From NCBI GenBank assembly GCA_021780375.1, contig JAJXYT010000152.1, positions 1 through 33,827 of the forward strand: a stretch of DNA of 33,827 bases, in the 5' to 3' direction. This document shows, one piece after another, positions 26,031 through 33,827 of this stretch (within the stretch, counting starts at the first letter, position 1; each line of letters opens with the position of its first letter). Under the pieces are notes generated by a model, which was not told the origin of the DNA, searched no databases, and saw nothing but the letters and a program-made list of their open reading frames with translations. The stretch comes from a bacterium (GTDB lineage: Bacteria > Verrucomicrobiota > Verrucomicrobiia > Limisphaerales > UBA11358). The position numbers and the translations under genes are program-made.

Positions 26031-27319
26031 GCGCGGCAGCCGACTGCAAGCGTCGGTGTGTTTTGATGTTTATACATGATAAAATATTCGCGGTGGTTGA
26101 GACTTTCGGGCTTGCTCGGCTCGCCTTGGGCGATCCGCACCACCAAATCTGCCAATTCGCGGCCGGCCTGGGCGAGAGTGACTTCACCGGTCAGCACCCG
26201 GCCGGCGTCGAAATCCATGTCGTCGCCCATGGTGCGAAAGGTCGTGCTGTTGCCGGTGATCTTGATCAGCGGCGCAATGGGACTGCCGATCACGCTGCCC
26301 CGTCCGGTCACGAATAAAACAATTTGTGAACCGGCGCTGATCAAATCCATGATGCCTTCGGTATCGTTCGGGTTGGTGTAGCCGAATTGCATGAAATGTT
26401 CGTCCGGCACGCTGTCGAGAATCCATAAACCCGGCCCGCGCGGCGTTTCGGCCACGCGGATGACACCTTGAATCGGCCGGGTGCCACTCTTGGCAAAGGC
26501 GCCGAGGCTTTTCTCCTCGATGGTTGTCAGCCCGCCGGCGAAATTTCCCGGCGACACCGACCATTGCCGGACGGAACGGCAATAGCGTTCCGCCTTGTCG
26601 TAGGCGGCCGCGAGTTGTTGTTTCGCTTCCGGGTTTGCCGCGCGTGACTGCATCGTTTCCCGCAAGCCGATCATCTCCGCCGTTTCCTCAAAAATGGCAC
26701 GGCCACCGGCATCCACCAACAGATCAAAAAATGCGCCGACCGTTGGATTGCCGGCGAGGCCGGAGGTTCCGTCCGAGCCGCCGCACTCGCAGCCGACGGT
26801 TAAATCAGCGAGCGTCATGGGCGCGCGCGGAGTTTCCTGGCGGATTTTTTCGCGCAGTCGGGCAACGATTTGCTTTCCTTTGGCCACCGAGCTGCGAGTG
26901 CCGCCGCTTTGTTGAATGAAAAACCATTCGGCGGGTCGGCCGGAAGCACGCACCGCGGCGGCGATTTTTTCCGGCTGCGTGTATTCGCAACCAAGCCCGA
27001 CGGACAAGACCGCGCCGACATTGGGATGGCGCGCGAGCGCGAGCATGAGCCGGATGGCGTAGGCGTTGTCGTAGCAGCCGGGAAACCCGATGACGTGCGT
27101 ATCTGCTTCGCCAATGGCAATCGCGTGGGCAACGTGCTGCGCGCATTCGACGGTGTAAATGATCAGCACCAGATTGCGGACGCCCTTGCGGCCGTCGGGA
27201 CGCAGAAAACCCGCCCATGACGACGTAGCAGCCGACGTAAGGAGGCTCTGATCAATCACCGTCTTTTCAGTCAGAGCCTCGTTACCTCGGCTGCTACGCG
27301 ATGAGATATTTTCAGGCAT
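26027..27319 (-). CDS. UxaA-family dehydratase/hydrolase, large chain
   Basis: A 430-residue protein matching the C-terminal catalytic part of altronate/galactarate dehydratases (UxaA/GarD family): [69 protein letters not shown], and the C-terminal [20 protein letters not shown]. The Cys residues in GCE and CECGG are typical iron-linked positions of the family. The SAF domain that is N-terminal in UxaA is encoded separately just upstream. The start at 27319 overlaps that gene by 8 bases (ATGCCTGA). Residues 8-32 ([16 protein letters not shown] and following) are translated from a palindromic repeat inserted in the linker. The family also includes the sulfolactate lyase pair SuyAB, so altronate, galactarate or another beta-substituted acid is possible. 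Confidence 0.88.
   Translation of the reverse strand: MPENISSRSSRGNEALTEKTVIDQSLLTSAATSSWAGFLRPDGRKGVRNLVLIIYTVECAQHVAHAIAIGEADTHVIGFPGCYDNAYAIRLMLALARHPNVGAVLSVGLGCEYTQPEKIAAAVRASGRPAEWFFIQQSGGTRSSVAKGKQIVARLREKIRQETPRAPMTLADLTVGCECGGSDGTSGLAGNPTVGAFFDLLVDAGGRAIFEETAEMIGLRETMQSRAANPEAKQQLAAAYDKAERYCRSVRQWSVSPGNFAGGLTTIEEKSLGAFAKSGTRPIQGVIRVAETPRGPGLWILDSVPDEHFMQFGYTNPNDTEGIMDLISAGSQIVLFVTGRGSVIGSPIAPLIKITGNSTTFRTMGDDMDFDAGRVLTGEVTLAQAGRELADLVVRIAQGEPSKPESLNHREYFIMYKHQNTPTLAVGCRA
27225..27297. repeat. Palindromic repeat inserted in frame within the UxaA large-chain gene
   Basis: Arms 27225-27251 and 27271-27297 are inverted copies with about three mismatches; the outer ends are GTAGCAGCCGA and TCGGCTGCTAC, with AGGCTCTGA and TCAGAGCCT at the inner ends. 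On the minus strand it is read in frame as about 25 extra residues near the N-terminus of the large chain. Confidence 0.87.
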
Positions 27320-27641
27320 AGGCAGAGCTGGTATCGGTTGGCGCGCCGGAATGGAGGTCAAGCGTGCTGGAACGCTCATCCACCTCGCTGGCCAGATTAT
27401 GCAGATGCACCCACGCGCCGCGGGCGACGGGTTTCGTCGCGTGACCAATGCGGGCGCCGAATTTGATCACCGCGTCGCCAGCGATAAGATCCTTGAGCGC
27501 GACCTTGTGGCCGCGGGAGATCTTTTCCAACAACCGAATCTCTCGCGTCCGCGCGCCGAGGATTTGAACTGCCCCGCTGGCGTCGTTGAGCAGCGTGGCG
27601 ACGTTGTCATTCGGATGAACTTGAAACGCGCGGGACATCAT
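27312..27641 (-). CDS. UxaA-family SAF-domain small chain
   Basis: A 109-residue protein matching the N-terminal SAF domain of altronate/galactarate dehydratases. The core is [20 protein letters not shown] and [19 protein letters not shown], followed by HNL. In UxaA this domain lies in the same chain as the large catalytic part; here the pair is split, as in SuyA/SuyB and some UxaA relatives. It presumably forms a complex with the large chain encoded next, which it overlaps by 8 bases. It also overlaps the enolase-superfamily gene upstream by ATGA. Confidence 0.87.
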   Translation of the reverse strand: MMSRAFQVHPNDNVATLLNDASGAVQILGARTREIRLLEKISRGHKVALKDLIAGDAVIKFGARIGHATKPVARGAWVHLHNLASEVDERSSTLDLHSGAPTDTSSAYA

Positions 27642-28759
27642 TTGGCTTTAGTGATTTTGTGTTCGACGCAGGTGTTATCAATGGTGTCCCAATCCAATTC
27701 TACGCCGATGCCCGGTTTTTGCGGGACGTGCGCAATGCCATGTTTATCAATTGGATATTTGTCCTTCATCGGAAAGCGAAATGGCTCTTCCGGCACCAGC
27801 AACTCAAAGTATTCGCAATTTTTAATTGCGCAACTGATGTGCAGGTTCGCCATGTCCATGAAACCCATCGTCGTGCAATGAACTTCGCAACGCAAGCCGT
27901 GCGCCTCGGCCAGGTGAGCGATTTTCAGCGTGCCGGTGACGCCGGCTTTCCACGAAACATCGGCACGGACAATGTCCACGGCGTTGCAGGCAATCGCCTG
28001 GGCCACTCCCCACGGGCCGCCGCGGGTGGTTTCGGTGCCGGCGATGGGTATGTCGAGCGCCGCACAGAGCTTTGCGTATTTTTGCAGCTCAAAATCGCGG
28101 AAAGGTTCTTCAAACCAGTGGTAATTTAATTTTTCCAGATCGCGCCCGATGCGAATCGCTTCTTCCAGCGAATACTCGGCGACGGGATCGCTCATCAAAA
28201 CGTAATCGTCGCCCGCGGCTTCACGGAGCGCGCGCTGAATTTCCATGTCTTTGCGCCACGGACCCGGCGGGTGAACTTTGTAAGCCGGAAAGCCGCGTCT
28301 TTTATAGGCACGCATTTGTTTCAGGTAATCCTCCGTTTTCGGCATGAACAAGCTGCTCGCATACGTCGGCAGGCTGGTGCGATATTCGCCGATGAATTGA
28401 TAGAGCGGCAAGCCGGCGGCTTGCGCGGCGATGTCCCACAGCGCCACGTCCACCGGGCCGGGCAGGTAAACCGGAAAGAACGTCAGGTGCCGGTCAATTG
28501 TCCACAGTTCGTGCCAGATCGCCTCGCGTTCGGTGGGCGAACGGCCCAGCACCACCGGCGCGATGTTCTCGTGCAGGTAAGCCTGCGTGACGATGCTCGA
28601 ACGCGCCGCGAGCGCCGTGGCCTGGCCGGCCAGCCCGGCGTCAGTGGTCAACCGTAATACGACCACGTCCCAGTTCATCGGGCTGCGGCCGGTGCGCGAG
28701 GCATCGAACAAGGATTCTTTCCGCTGACAACGCCAGGTTTCGAAGGTGGTGATTTTCAT
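27638..28759 (-). CDS. Enolase-superfamily dehydratase (MR/MLE type) with a KxH motif
   Basis: A 373-residue sugar-acid dehydratase candidate. An N-terminal capping domain is followed by a (beta/alpha)7-beta barrel. The Mg ligands are Asp191 (MSDPVAEY), Glu217 (WFEEPF) and Glu243 (AGTETT). The base at the end of strand 2 is Lys161 in AYKVHPPG, with His163 instead of the second Lys of the classic KxK. The opposite-face dyad is Asp267/His294 (CEVHCTTMGF). This set suits syn or anti dehydration of an aldonic or uronic acid to a 2-keto-3-deoxy acid. A second family member follows after 11 bases, and the SAF chain overlaps its end (ATGA). The exact substrate cannot be fixed. Confidence 0.87.
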   Translation of the reverse strand: MKITTFETWRCQRKESLFDASRTGRSPMNWDVVVLRLTTDAGLAGQATALAARSSIVTQAYLHENIAPVVLGRSPTEREAIWHELWTIDRHLTFFPVYLPGPVDVALWDIAAQAAGLPLYQFIGEYRTSLPTYASSLFMPKTEDYLKQMRAYKRRGFPAYKVHPPGPWRKDMEIQRALREAAGDDYVLMSDPVAEYSLEEAIRIGRDLEKLNYHWFEEPFRDFELQKYAKLCAALDIPIAGTETTRGGPWGVAQAIACNAVDIVRADVSWKAGVTGTLKIAHLAEAHGLRCEVHCTTMGFMDMANLHISCAIKNCEYFELLVPEEPFRFPMKDKYPIDKHGIAHVPQKPGIGVELDWDTIDNTCVEHKITKAK

Positions 28760-28770
28760 GCGCGGTGAAG

Positions 28771-29859
28771 TTATTTGGCAAAGGTTGCCAGTTCCTGCAA
28801 AGCCTCATCCTTGAAACGGAAGCCCCAGCCCACACCGTCGTTCGGATATGCGAAGCCGTCTTTCATGCGAATGGGGTGCGTGATGAGGTCGTCCACCCAG
28901 TCGAAGGACTCCGCGCCGCAGGCGTTCGGCACGGTCATGAGCAACGGCACGTCATATTCCTTGTAGTAGTGCGGCAACACGGGAATATGATGCGCCTGCG
29001 CCAAGGCGGCCGAGGCGCGCCATGCCTCGACACTGCCAAGCCGGAGCAGGTCGGGCTGCCAAAGATCAATCGCCTCGCGGCGGATGAGTTCGCGGAGCGT
29101 GACCGTGTCGAACTCGCGCTCGCCGGTGGCGATGGCCATGCCGGCCTGGCGGCGCAATTGCGCGTAGCCATCGTAATCCGTGCGGTTCAACGGCTCTTCA
29201 AACCAGGCGATGCGGAGCGGTTGCGCGGCGCGCGCGAGTTCCAGCGCAGCGGGAAGATTCAGGCCCTGATTCGCATCCATCATCACGCGGACGTGCGGCC
29301 CGGCGGTTTCGCGAACTCGGGTGAGACGCTCAAGGTCACGCTGAATTTCGGGCGAACCGACTTTCACTTTCACCGAACGAAAACCGCGTTTCACGTAGTC
29401 ACGGACTTCGTTCAACAATTCGTCCATCGAATACGACAGCCAGCCGCCGCTGCCATAAAGCGGCACCCGCCGATGACAGGTGCCGAACATTTTCCAGACG
29501 GGCACGCCCAGCGTTTTGGCCCAGGCATCCCACATGGCAACGTTCACCGACCCGGCGGCCCAACGGTGCAGGCCGGCATTGCCGAAATACTCACTTTCTT
29601 TTTCGTGATGCGCGAGAAACTCGCCCGTGGCGCTGACCTCGCGGCCCAAGGCCATCGGTGCGATGTCTTTCAACGCGCCGAGAATCGCCTCCGGCGAGTA
29701 ATGAAACGCGAGCAGATGGCCGTCGCCGGTCACGCCGCTATCAAGTTCAATGCGGGTAACGATGAAGGCAATCTCGGGAATCTGATGCGTGCTGTCCGCG
29801 ATGGGCCGCGACAGTTTGGAAACGGCCTTGAAACAGAAGATACGCTGGATCGCGGACAT
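28771..29859 (-). CDS. Mandelate racemase/muconate lactonizing family protein with KxK motif
   Basis: A 362-residue enolase-superfamily protein. All catalytic positions match those I recall for Pseudomonas mandelate racemase, with the same numbering: Lys164 and Lys166 (SVKVKVG), Mg ligands Asp195 (MDANQGL), Glu221 (WFEEPL) and Glu247 (ATGERE), Asp270 (WQPD), His297 (LPHYYKEYDV) and Glu317. It is therefore expected to be an active acid-sugar dehydratase or racemase/epimerase, probably acting on a sugar acid rather than mandelate given the operon. It lies 4 bases after the RraA-like gene and 11 before the other family member, so the two may handle two epimers or two successive acids. Confidence 0.88.
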   Translation of the reverse strand: MSAIQRIFCFKAVSKLSRPIADSTHQIPEIAFIVTRIELDSGVTGDGHLLAFHYSPEAILGALKDIAPMALGREVSATGEFLAHHEKESEYFGNAGLHRWAAGSVNVAMWDAWAKTLGVPVWKMFGTCHRRVPLYGSGGWLSYSMDELLNEVRDYVKRGFRSVKVKVGSPEIQRDLERLTRVRETAGPHVRVMMDANQGLNLPAALELARAAQPLRIAWFEEPLNRTDYDGYAQLRRQAGMAIATGEREFDTVTLRELIRREAIDLWQPDLLRLGSVEAWRASAALAQAHHIPVLPHYYKEYDVPLLMTVPNACGAESFDWVDDLITHPIRMKDGFAYPNDGVGWGFRFKDEALQELATFAK

Positions 29860-29863
29860 GGCT

Positions 29864-30529
29864 TTAGAGAATCCCGTATTTTTTGAACGCCGCGGTGCTG
29901 CTCATGCCGGCCTCGATTTCCTTCCGTACCAGTTTTTCTCCGCGGGCCTTGGCCAGGGCGCGTTCCATGACTTCGACCTCAACCTTTTTCGGGACTATGA
30001 CGACGCCGTCAAGATCGCCGAAGACCAGATCACCCGGTTGTATGGAGACCTGTCCGATTTCAATCGGACAGCGAAATGCCACGACTTGCGTGCGGACAGC
30101 GGAGTCCTGGGCGAAACGTCCGCGCGAAAACACCGGCCAGTTCTGCTCCAGGATTTTCGGCGTGTCGCGATGAAAACCGTTGATGACCGCGCCGACAGCA
30201 CCGCGTTTCTTCGCCGTGGCCGTCAGGATTTCGCCCCAATAGGCGCAGCGCATGTCGCCGCCGCCGGCGAGATAGATTTCGCCCGGTTGCAGCTGGTCGA
30301 GCGCTTCGGTGAGCAGGCCAAACGGTTTTTTCTGTTTCCCGAAAACGTCAATCATCACCACGGGCATCGCCCGGCCGGCCAGTTTCATGTCCTCGCGCAG
30401 CGGCTGGATGGGTTGCGGCAGGAATTGATGCGTGAAACCGAGGTCGTCAAGGATGTCGCCGACCACGGGCGTATAAAGTTCCCGCGTGCAGAGGGCGCAG
30501 AGTTCGTTGTCAGCTTTCCATTCGGGCAT
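29864..30529 (-). CDS. RraA-like aldolase/decarboxylase family protein
   Basis: A 221-residue protein of the RraA / 4-hydroxy-4-methyl-2-oxoglutarate aldolase family. It has [12 protein letters not shown] at the start, the site [13 protein letters not shown] (about 89-101), and [14 protein letters not shown] with Arg121 and Asp122, which bind metal and substrate in the family; VFSRG and VQPGD-like [10 protein letters not shown] follow. In carbohydrate operons such proteins probably cleave or decarboxylate 2-keto acids rather than inhibit RNase E. It sits at the head of the close-packed RraA/MR/MR/SAF/UxaA/SDR run. An A/T-rich repeat relic separates it from the transporter gene. Confidence 0.85.
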   Translation of the reverse strand: MPEWKADNELCALCTRELYTPVVGDILDDLGFTHQFLPQPIQPLREDMKLAGRAMPVVMIDVFGKQKKPFGLLTEALDQLQPGEIYLAGGGDMRCAYWGEILTATAKKRGAVGAVINGFHRDTPKILEQNWPVFSRGRFAQDSAVRTQVVAFRCPIEIGQVSIQPGDLVFGDLDGVVIVPKKVEVEVMERALAKARGEKLVRKEIEAGMSSTAAFKKYGIL

Positions 30530-30540
30530 ACAGCAATTAA

Positions 30541-30660
30541 ACAGGAAAGAACGCGCAGAACACAGTGAAAATTCGCCGGCAAGACGAGAGACCGGAAGGC
30601 AATCGGCGTTCGGTTTCGGGGATGGCCTCTGCTTTTCTCATCTTTATATTCTCTGGGTTG
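30541..30660. repeat. Decayed copy of the AAAGAACGC inverted repeat
   Basis: The left part AGGAAAGAACGCGCAGAACA (from 30542) and the right part CTTTATATTCTCTGGGTTG (ending 30660) align with the arms of the repeat at 25168-25247, but with more mismatches and a longer centre. It fills the gap between the transporter stop and the RraA-like start, the same kind of position as the other copy. Confidence 0.5.
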
Positions 30661-30663
30661 GGT

Positions 30664-31959
30664 TTAAGAAACTTTTGCGGGCTGCAACCGTGGTGACAGC
30701 CAGTGAATGATGGCCAGCGCCGTCAAATAGGCCGACGGGGCGATGGCAAACAAACTCCAGTAGCTTCCGGTCTTTTCCAGGATGAAACCGGCGGATTCCG
30801 AAAAGGCCATCGCCGTCAGCGCGCCAGCCATGCCGCCGAGGCCGACGACGGACGCGACGGCTTGTGTTGGGAAAAGGTCGGACGCCAGTGCAAAAAGGTT
30901 GGCCGCCCAGCCTTGATGCGCGCTGGCGGCAAGCCCGATTAACAGCGTCGCGGTCCACAGATTCGACGCGTGCGCCGCGAACACGACCGGGATCACACAA
31001 AGGGCGCATACCAGCATGGCGGTCTTTCGGCTCGCATTCAGCGACCAACCGTGTTGGAGCAAAGCCGATGACAGCCAGCCGCCGCCAACGCTGCCGACGC
31101 TGGCCATCGAATAAATCACCACGAGCGGCGCGCCAAGGGTTGACAAACCCAGCCCAAATCGCTGGCTCAAAAATGAGGGGAGCCAATAAAGGTAGAACCA
31201 CCAAATCGGCGCGGAAAAGCCGTAGCCAACCACGAACGCCCAAGCCTGCCGGTGCGCCAGCAATTTTCTCCACCGAATCGTTGGCGGCGGTGTTTCGGGC
31301 GAATCGCTGCGAATGTAAGCCAGCTCTTCCGACGAAACACCCCGGGACTTTTCCGGCGAGTCATAAAAAATCAGCCACGCCCCCAGCCACACAAATCCTA
31401 GCACGCCGAGAACGAGGAACGGCGCAGGCCAGCCCCACCGCAGCGCCAGCCAGGGCACCGACAGCGGCGCGAGCACCGCGCCGACGTTGCAGCCGGAATT
31501 GAAAATGCCGTTGGCCAGCGCGCGTTCGCGGCGCGGGAACCACTCCGCCACCGCTTTGACTGCGGCCGGGAAATTTCCGGCTTCGCCCAGTCCCAGCGCA
31601 AATCGTGCCGCGCCGAAGCCAAACACCGTCCGGACCAGCGCGTGCGCGGCCGCCGCGATGCTCCAAAAAGCCACGGCGATCGCATAACCAGTGCGCGTAC
31701 CAACGGAATCAATCCAGCGTCCGAATCCGACAAGTCCGATGGCGTAAGCTGCTTGAAATGCGACGATGATGTTCGCGTATTCCGTTTCGCTCCAGCCGAT
31801 GTCGCGGTGCAAGGTCGGTGCGAGGAGGCCGAGGACTTGACGGTCCATGTAATTGATGGTGGTGGCAAAGAAAAGCAAAGCGCAGATGCGCCAACGATAC
31901 GAACCGGTGCTGCCGATCCCGGATAACACCGGAAGTTTTGATTGTGGAGATTCGCCCAT
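30664..31959 (-). CDS. MFS transporter, hexuronate (ExuT)-like
   Basis: A 431-residue inner-membrane permease with about 12 membrane segments, of the anion:cation symporter branch. It has NYMDRQVLGLLAP, then GWSETEYANIIVAFQAAYAI, RFALGLGEAGNFPAAVKAVA and EWFPRRERALANGIFNSG, all typical of ExuT/GarP-type carriers for galacturonate, glucuronate and aldarates. It would import the acid sugars that block E degrades, for example glucuronic acid released by the GH79 enzyme. It follows the DUF3826 gene by 71 bases and precedes the RraA-like gene. Confidence 0.92.
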   Translation of the reverse strand: MGESPQSKLPVLSGIGSTGSYRWRICALLFFATTINYMDRQVLGLLAPTLHRDIGWSETEYANIIVAFQAAYAIGLVGFGRWIDSVGTRTGYAIAVAFWSIAAAAHALVRTVFGFGAARFALGLGEAGNFPAAVKAVAEWFPRRERALANGIFNSGCNVGAVLAPLSVPWLALRWGWPAPFLVLGVLGFVWLGAWLIFYDSPEKSRGVSSEELAYIRSDSPETPPPTIRWRKLLAHRQAWAFVVGYGFSAPIWWFYLYWLPSFLSQRFGLGLSTLGAPLVVIYSMASVGSVGGGWLSSALLQHGWSLNASRKTAMLVCALCVIPVVFAAHASNLWTATLLIGLAASAHQGWAANLFALASDLFPTQAVASVVGLGGMAGALTAMAFSESAGFILEKTGSYWSLFAIAPSAYLTALAIIHWLSPRLQPAKVS

Positions 31960-32030
31960 AGCCGGTTTAACAAAGGTGCCCTCGAGTCAGCGACCCTGGC
32001 GGCCACGGGAAGTCCCAGCTCTGAGCCGGC

Positions 32031-32732
32031 TCACCTGGCGGGCGCCGGTGCGGAACGCTCCGCGGCTTTCATTTTTTGTTTTTCGCCCCATTCTTTGTAG
32101 GCCTTGCTGACGTCATGCCCTTGCACAGTCAGGTAATTGTTGATTTTGCCTTTGTATTTTTTGAAGGCAGCCGATTTTTCTTCGGCGCTGCCGCAGTCCA
32201 TGGCCTCCTCGCGCGCCTGTTTGAGCAACTGCAGGATTGCGGCTTTTTCGGCTGCGGTGAGATTCGGGACGATCTGGCAATAAGCGTTGTACGTCACCTC
32301 AACCTTGTCATAGGTCATGCGGTCCTTGACCGTGTCCACCTGTGAGGGTGTCAGGCGCGCCGAAAGCCTGGAGAGAAATTCGTTGTGCAGCGATTTCAAC
32401 GAAGTCCGGATTTGTGCGACGGCATTGGAGTCGCCGGCCTTGAACGCCTGTTCCAGTTTCACGTCGTTGGTATCGTGCCATGCCCGCAGCGCCCGCCACT
32501 GCGCCATGATGATATTGTGTACCCGGGCCGCTTGGTTTGTATCGCTGAGCGCCAGCGCCTTCAGGATGTTGGCCGTGCGGCCTTCGATGGCTTTGGTGTA
32601 ATTTGCTTCCATTATTTCCGGTGACAAATGGGTTTCTGCCGCGGCCGCCTTCTCCTTTGCTGCGAACGTGGGCATGACGAAAATCAGGTTTCCGACGCAA
32701 AGAATTGTGATGATCAGCAATGAATTTTTCAT
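32031..32732 (-). CDS. DUF3826-like exported protein
   Basis: A 233-residue protein starting at the ATG at 32732, which begins a Sec signal (KNSLLIITILCVGN, ending near FAA, residue 26). The rest is helical and charged. The C-terminal CGSAEEKSAAFKKYKGKINN and YLTVQGHDV resemble the DUF3826 family, found in Bacteroidetes and Verrucomicrobia beside pectin- and other polysaccharide-degrading genes; its function is unknown. The frame stays open far upstream to 33080, but that part is antisense to the neighbour's frame and is not coding. The stop codon lies in the palindrome TGAGCCGGCTCA (32022-32033). Confidence 0.75.
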   Translation of the reverse strand: MKNSLLIITILCVGNLIFVMPTFAAKEKAAAAETHLSPEIMEANYTKAIEGRTANILKALALSDTNQAARVHNIIMAQWRALRAWHDTNDVKLEQAFKAGDSNAVAQIRTSLKSLHNEFLSRLSARLTPSQVDTVKDRMTYDKVEVTYNAYCQIVPNLTAAEKAAILQLLKQAREEAMDCGSAEEKSAAFKKYKGKINNYLTVQGHDVSKAYKEWGEKQKMKAAERSAPAPAR

Positions 32733-32839
32733 GTGTTGGTAATCCCGGCAGTTTCGAGGAAATTCATAATCGGGAAATTGCCAGATGAGTTTTGATTTAT
32801 GACAAATTGTTTTGAGAATACCGGCGCAACAACCTGGTC

Positions 32840-33827
32840 TTATTGCACACCGATGTTTGCGTCGCGCTTTTCCAGATTCACCGATTCCGGCACGACGCCA
32901 AGCACCACAAAGCTGCCTTTGCCGATCAGCTCCAGCTTCTGCCGGCCGGCATCGTAGCGGAATGCGTGAACGTCCACCTTCGGGCAACCCTGGATGCTCG
33001 CCGCGTTTTCGAGGACCGTGTCCACGCCGCCGCGCTCGTCCGCCTGCGCCGCGGTTTCCAGGTCCGGCACTTGCAGCCATTCCTTGCTGCGGCTGTTAAA
33101 ATACCCCACCAATACCCGGACCGGTTGCGAGACTTCAAATTCAACCGGCTGGTAACGTCCTTTCTTGGCGGCTTCGTGCGAAAACCGGATGCCGGTCAAG
33201 CCCTTCAACTCCGGCGCCAGGCGTTGAATCGCAAAAGTTCGGTCGGTAAAAACCCGCGCGCCGGCCTCGACCTGGTAAGTTTCGGCGTTGGTGCTGATCA
33301 ATTTGAAATCTGCTGCCGGCCAGGGCTTGAGGTTGGCATCGTCAACCACCGGCAAATGGCCGCCGGTCTTTTTCAATTCGACAACCCTGGCCCGAAAGTC
33401 CACCAGTTCCTTCCGGTAGAGCGGCACGAGCTGTGACCAGAGGTAATTGGTGCCGACCCCGTGGCTGCCGCCGCTGAACGGGATTTTCCGCTGCGACGTC
33501 TGCATGCCGTTGGCGAAGTGGTAGGCTGGCGACGCGAGCGCGGATAGTTTCTGATAATCCGCAAAACTTTCGGCCAGGTATTTTTCCGCCTGTTCCATGT
33601 CGCCGATGTCATGGCTGTAGTGGTAACGCAAAACCAGTTCCGCGGCTTTCACTTTGGCGGAATAATTTTCCGCCATCAGTTGAATGCAATGCACGTCGTT
33701 GTCCAGCCGTTCAAACTCGGCGCGGTTTTCTCTGACGAGCGGCGCGGCGGCGTCAGCGGCGGTGACCGCGTTGCTCGATTCCTCCAGGACGTCGGCAATG
33801 ATTGATTCGGGCGTCTCGCCCACGTGC
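32840..33827 (-). CDS. C-terminal part of a large protein of unknown function (partial)
   Basis: The frame is open to the window edge, so only the last 328 residues are visible. A helical, four-helix-like part (about 1-150) with LDNDVHCIQLMAENYSAKVK, VLRYHYSHDIGDMEQAEKYL and NGMQTSQRKIPFSGG is followed by a beta-rich end (FEVSQPVRVLVGYFNSRSKEW). The helical segment is reminiscent of the C-terminal regions of large hypothetical proteins in Bacteroidetes polysaccharide-use loci, but I cannot name the family. The DUF3826 gene follows after 107 bases and may be co-transcribed. The GTG at 33823 is internal, not a supported start. Confidence 0.75.
   Translation of the reverse strand, partial: HVGETPESIIADVLEESSNAVTAADAAAPLVRENRAEFERLDNDVHCIQLMAENYSAKVKAAELVLRYHYSHDIGDMEQAEKYLAESFADYQKLSALASPAYHFANGMQTSQRKIPFSGGSHGVGTNYLWSQLVPLYRKELVDFRARVVELKKTGGHLPVVDDANLKPWPAADFKLISTNAETYQVEAGARVFTDRTFAIQRLAPELKGLTGIRFSHEAAKKGRYQPVEFEVSQPVRVLVGYFNSRSKEWLQVPDLETAAQADERGGVDTVLENAASIQGCPKVDVHAFRYDAGRQKLELIGKGSFVVLGVVPESVNLEKRDANIGVQ

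Noticed and set aside
20939..27297. The spaced palindromic repeats as a CRISPR array
   Set aside because: The elements differ in sequence, are kilobases apart, have no regular spacers, and no cas gene is present.
27320..27448. Longer start of the UxaA large chain
   Set aside because: It overlaps the SAF gene in another phase. The ATG at 27319 fits the normal short overlap seen throughout this operon.
28765..29886. Plus-strand 373-residue open frame
   Set aside because: It is antisense to the mandelate-racemase-like gene, which has all active-site residues.
30481..30515. GCAGAGGGCGCAGAG stretch resembling the AAAGAACGC repeats
   Set aside because: It encodes the normal RraA-like N-terminus ([14 protein letters not shown]), so the likeness is probably chance.
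32733..33080. N-terminal extension of the DUF3826 frame
   Set aside because: It overlaps the end of the neighbouring gene in another phase, is Arg/Gly-rich like a shadow frame, and would bury the clear signal peptide starting at 32732.

Overview
The window looks like a chromosomal segment of a Verrucomicrobiota bacterium, probably from the Pedosphaera/Limisphaerales side of the phylum. This is inferred from gene content, not from a marker gene. The clues are a PEP-CTERM exported protein, a pseudopilin-like protein with an N-terminal [10 protein letters not shown] methylation motif and a C-terminal H-X9-DG motif, a Hanks-type kinase with a membrane anchor and TPR-like tail, LamG/Big_2 exported proteins that end in a shared F-[YF]-R-L tail, several sugar-specific operons, and families of short palindromic repeats. 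No rRNA, tRNA, CRISPR array, transposase or phage gene was seen.

Layout. (A) 1-2494: the C-terminal part of a Ser/Thr kinase (+), a bidirectional terminator and a PEP-CTERM protein (-). (B) 2940-12002 (+): a three-LamG exported protein, the pseudopilin-like protein, and two adjacent GH29 alpha-L-fucosidase-family proteins. The first has a Tat signal; the second has a Sec signal and is fused to Fn3, DUF1349-like and LamG modules. (C) 12249-16341: an AraC regulator (-) divergent from a tightly packed four-gene cassette (+): a GDP-mannose 3,5-epimerase-like protein, a GHMP sugar kinase, a tandem nucleotidyltransferase and an RbsD/FucU mutarotase. (D) 16364-24166: an operon (-) encoding a UroD-like protein, GH31, a GPH sugar symporter and GH79, preceded by a PhyH-type dioxygenase (-) that is divergent from a second AraC regulator (+). 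(E) 24316-33827 (-): a large catabolic run with the end of a large unknown protein, a DUF3826 protein, an ExuT-like transporter, an RraA-like aldolase, two enolase-superfamily dehydratase/racemase proteins, a UxaA-type enzyme split into SAF and large chains, an SDR dehydrogenase and a sugar isomerase/epimerase.

How it fits together (inference). The window reads as a plant- or algal-glycan use region. GH29, GH31 and GH79 enzymes would release fucose or L-galactose, xylose or glucose, and glucuronic acid. The GPH and ExuT-like carriers would import products. Block E would oxidise, dehydrate and cleave acid sugars. Block C is the most unusual part: its four genes could act in series on a free sugar (mutarotase, anomeric kinase, nucleotidyltransferase, NDP-sugar epimerase), next to fucosidases. 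This suggests salvage of L-fucose or L-galactose into a nucleotide sugar.

Short palindromic repeats are a second theme. Two lie in frame inside enzyme genes (GH31 and the UxaA large chain), one supplies the stop codon of an AraC gene, one sits in a divergent promoter region, and two copies of an A/T-rich 'AAAGAACGC' element sit between genes of block E.
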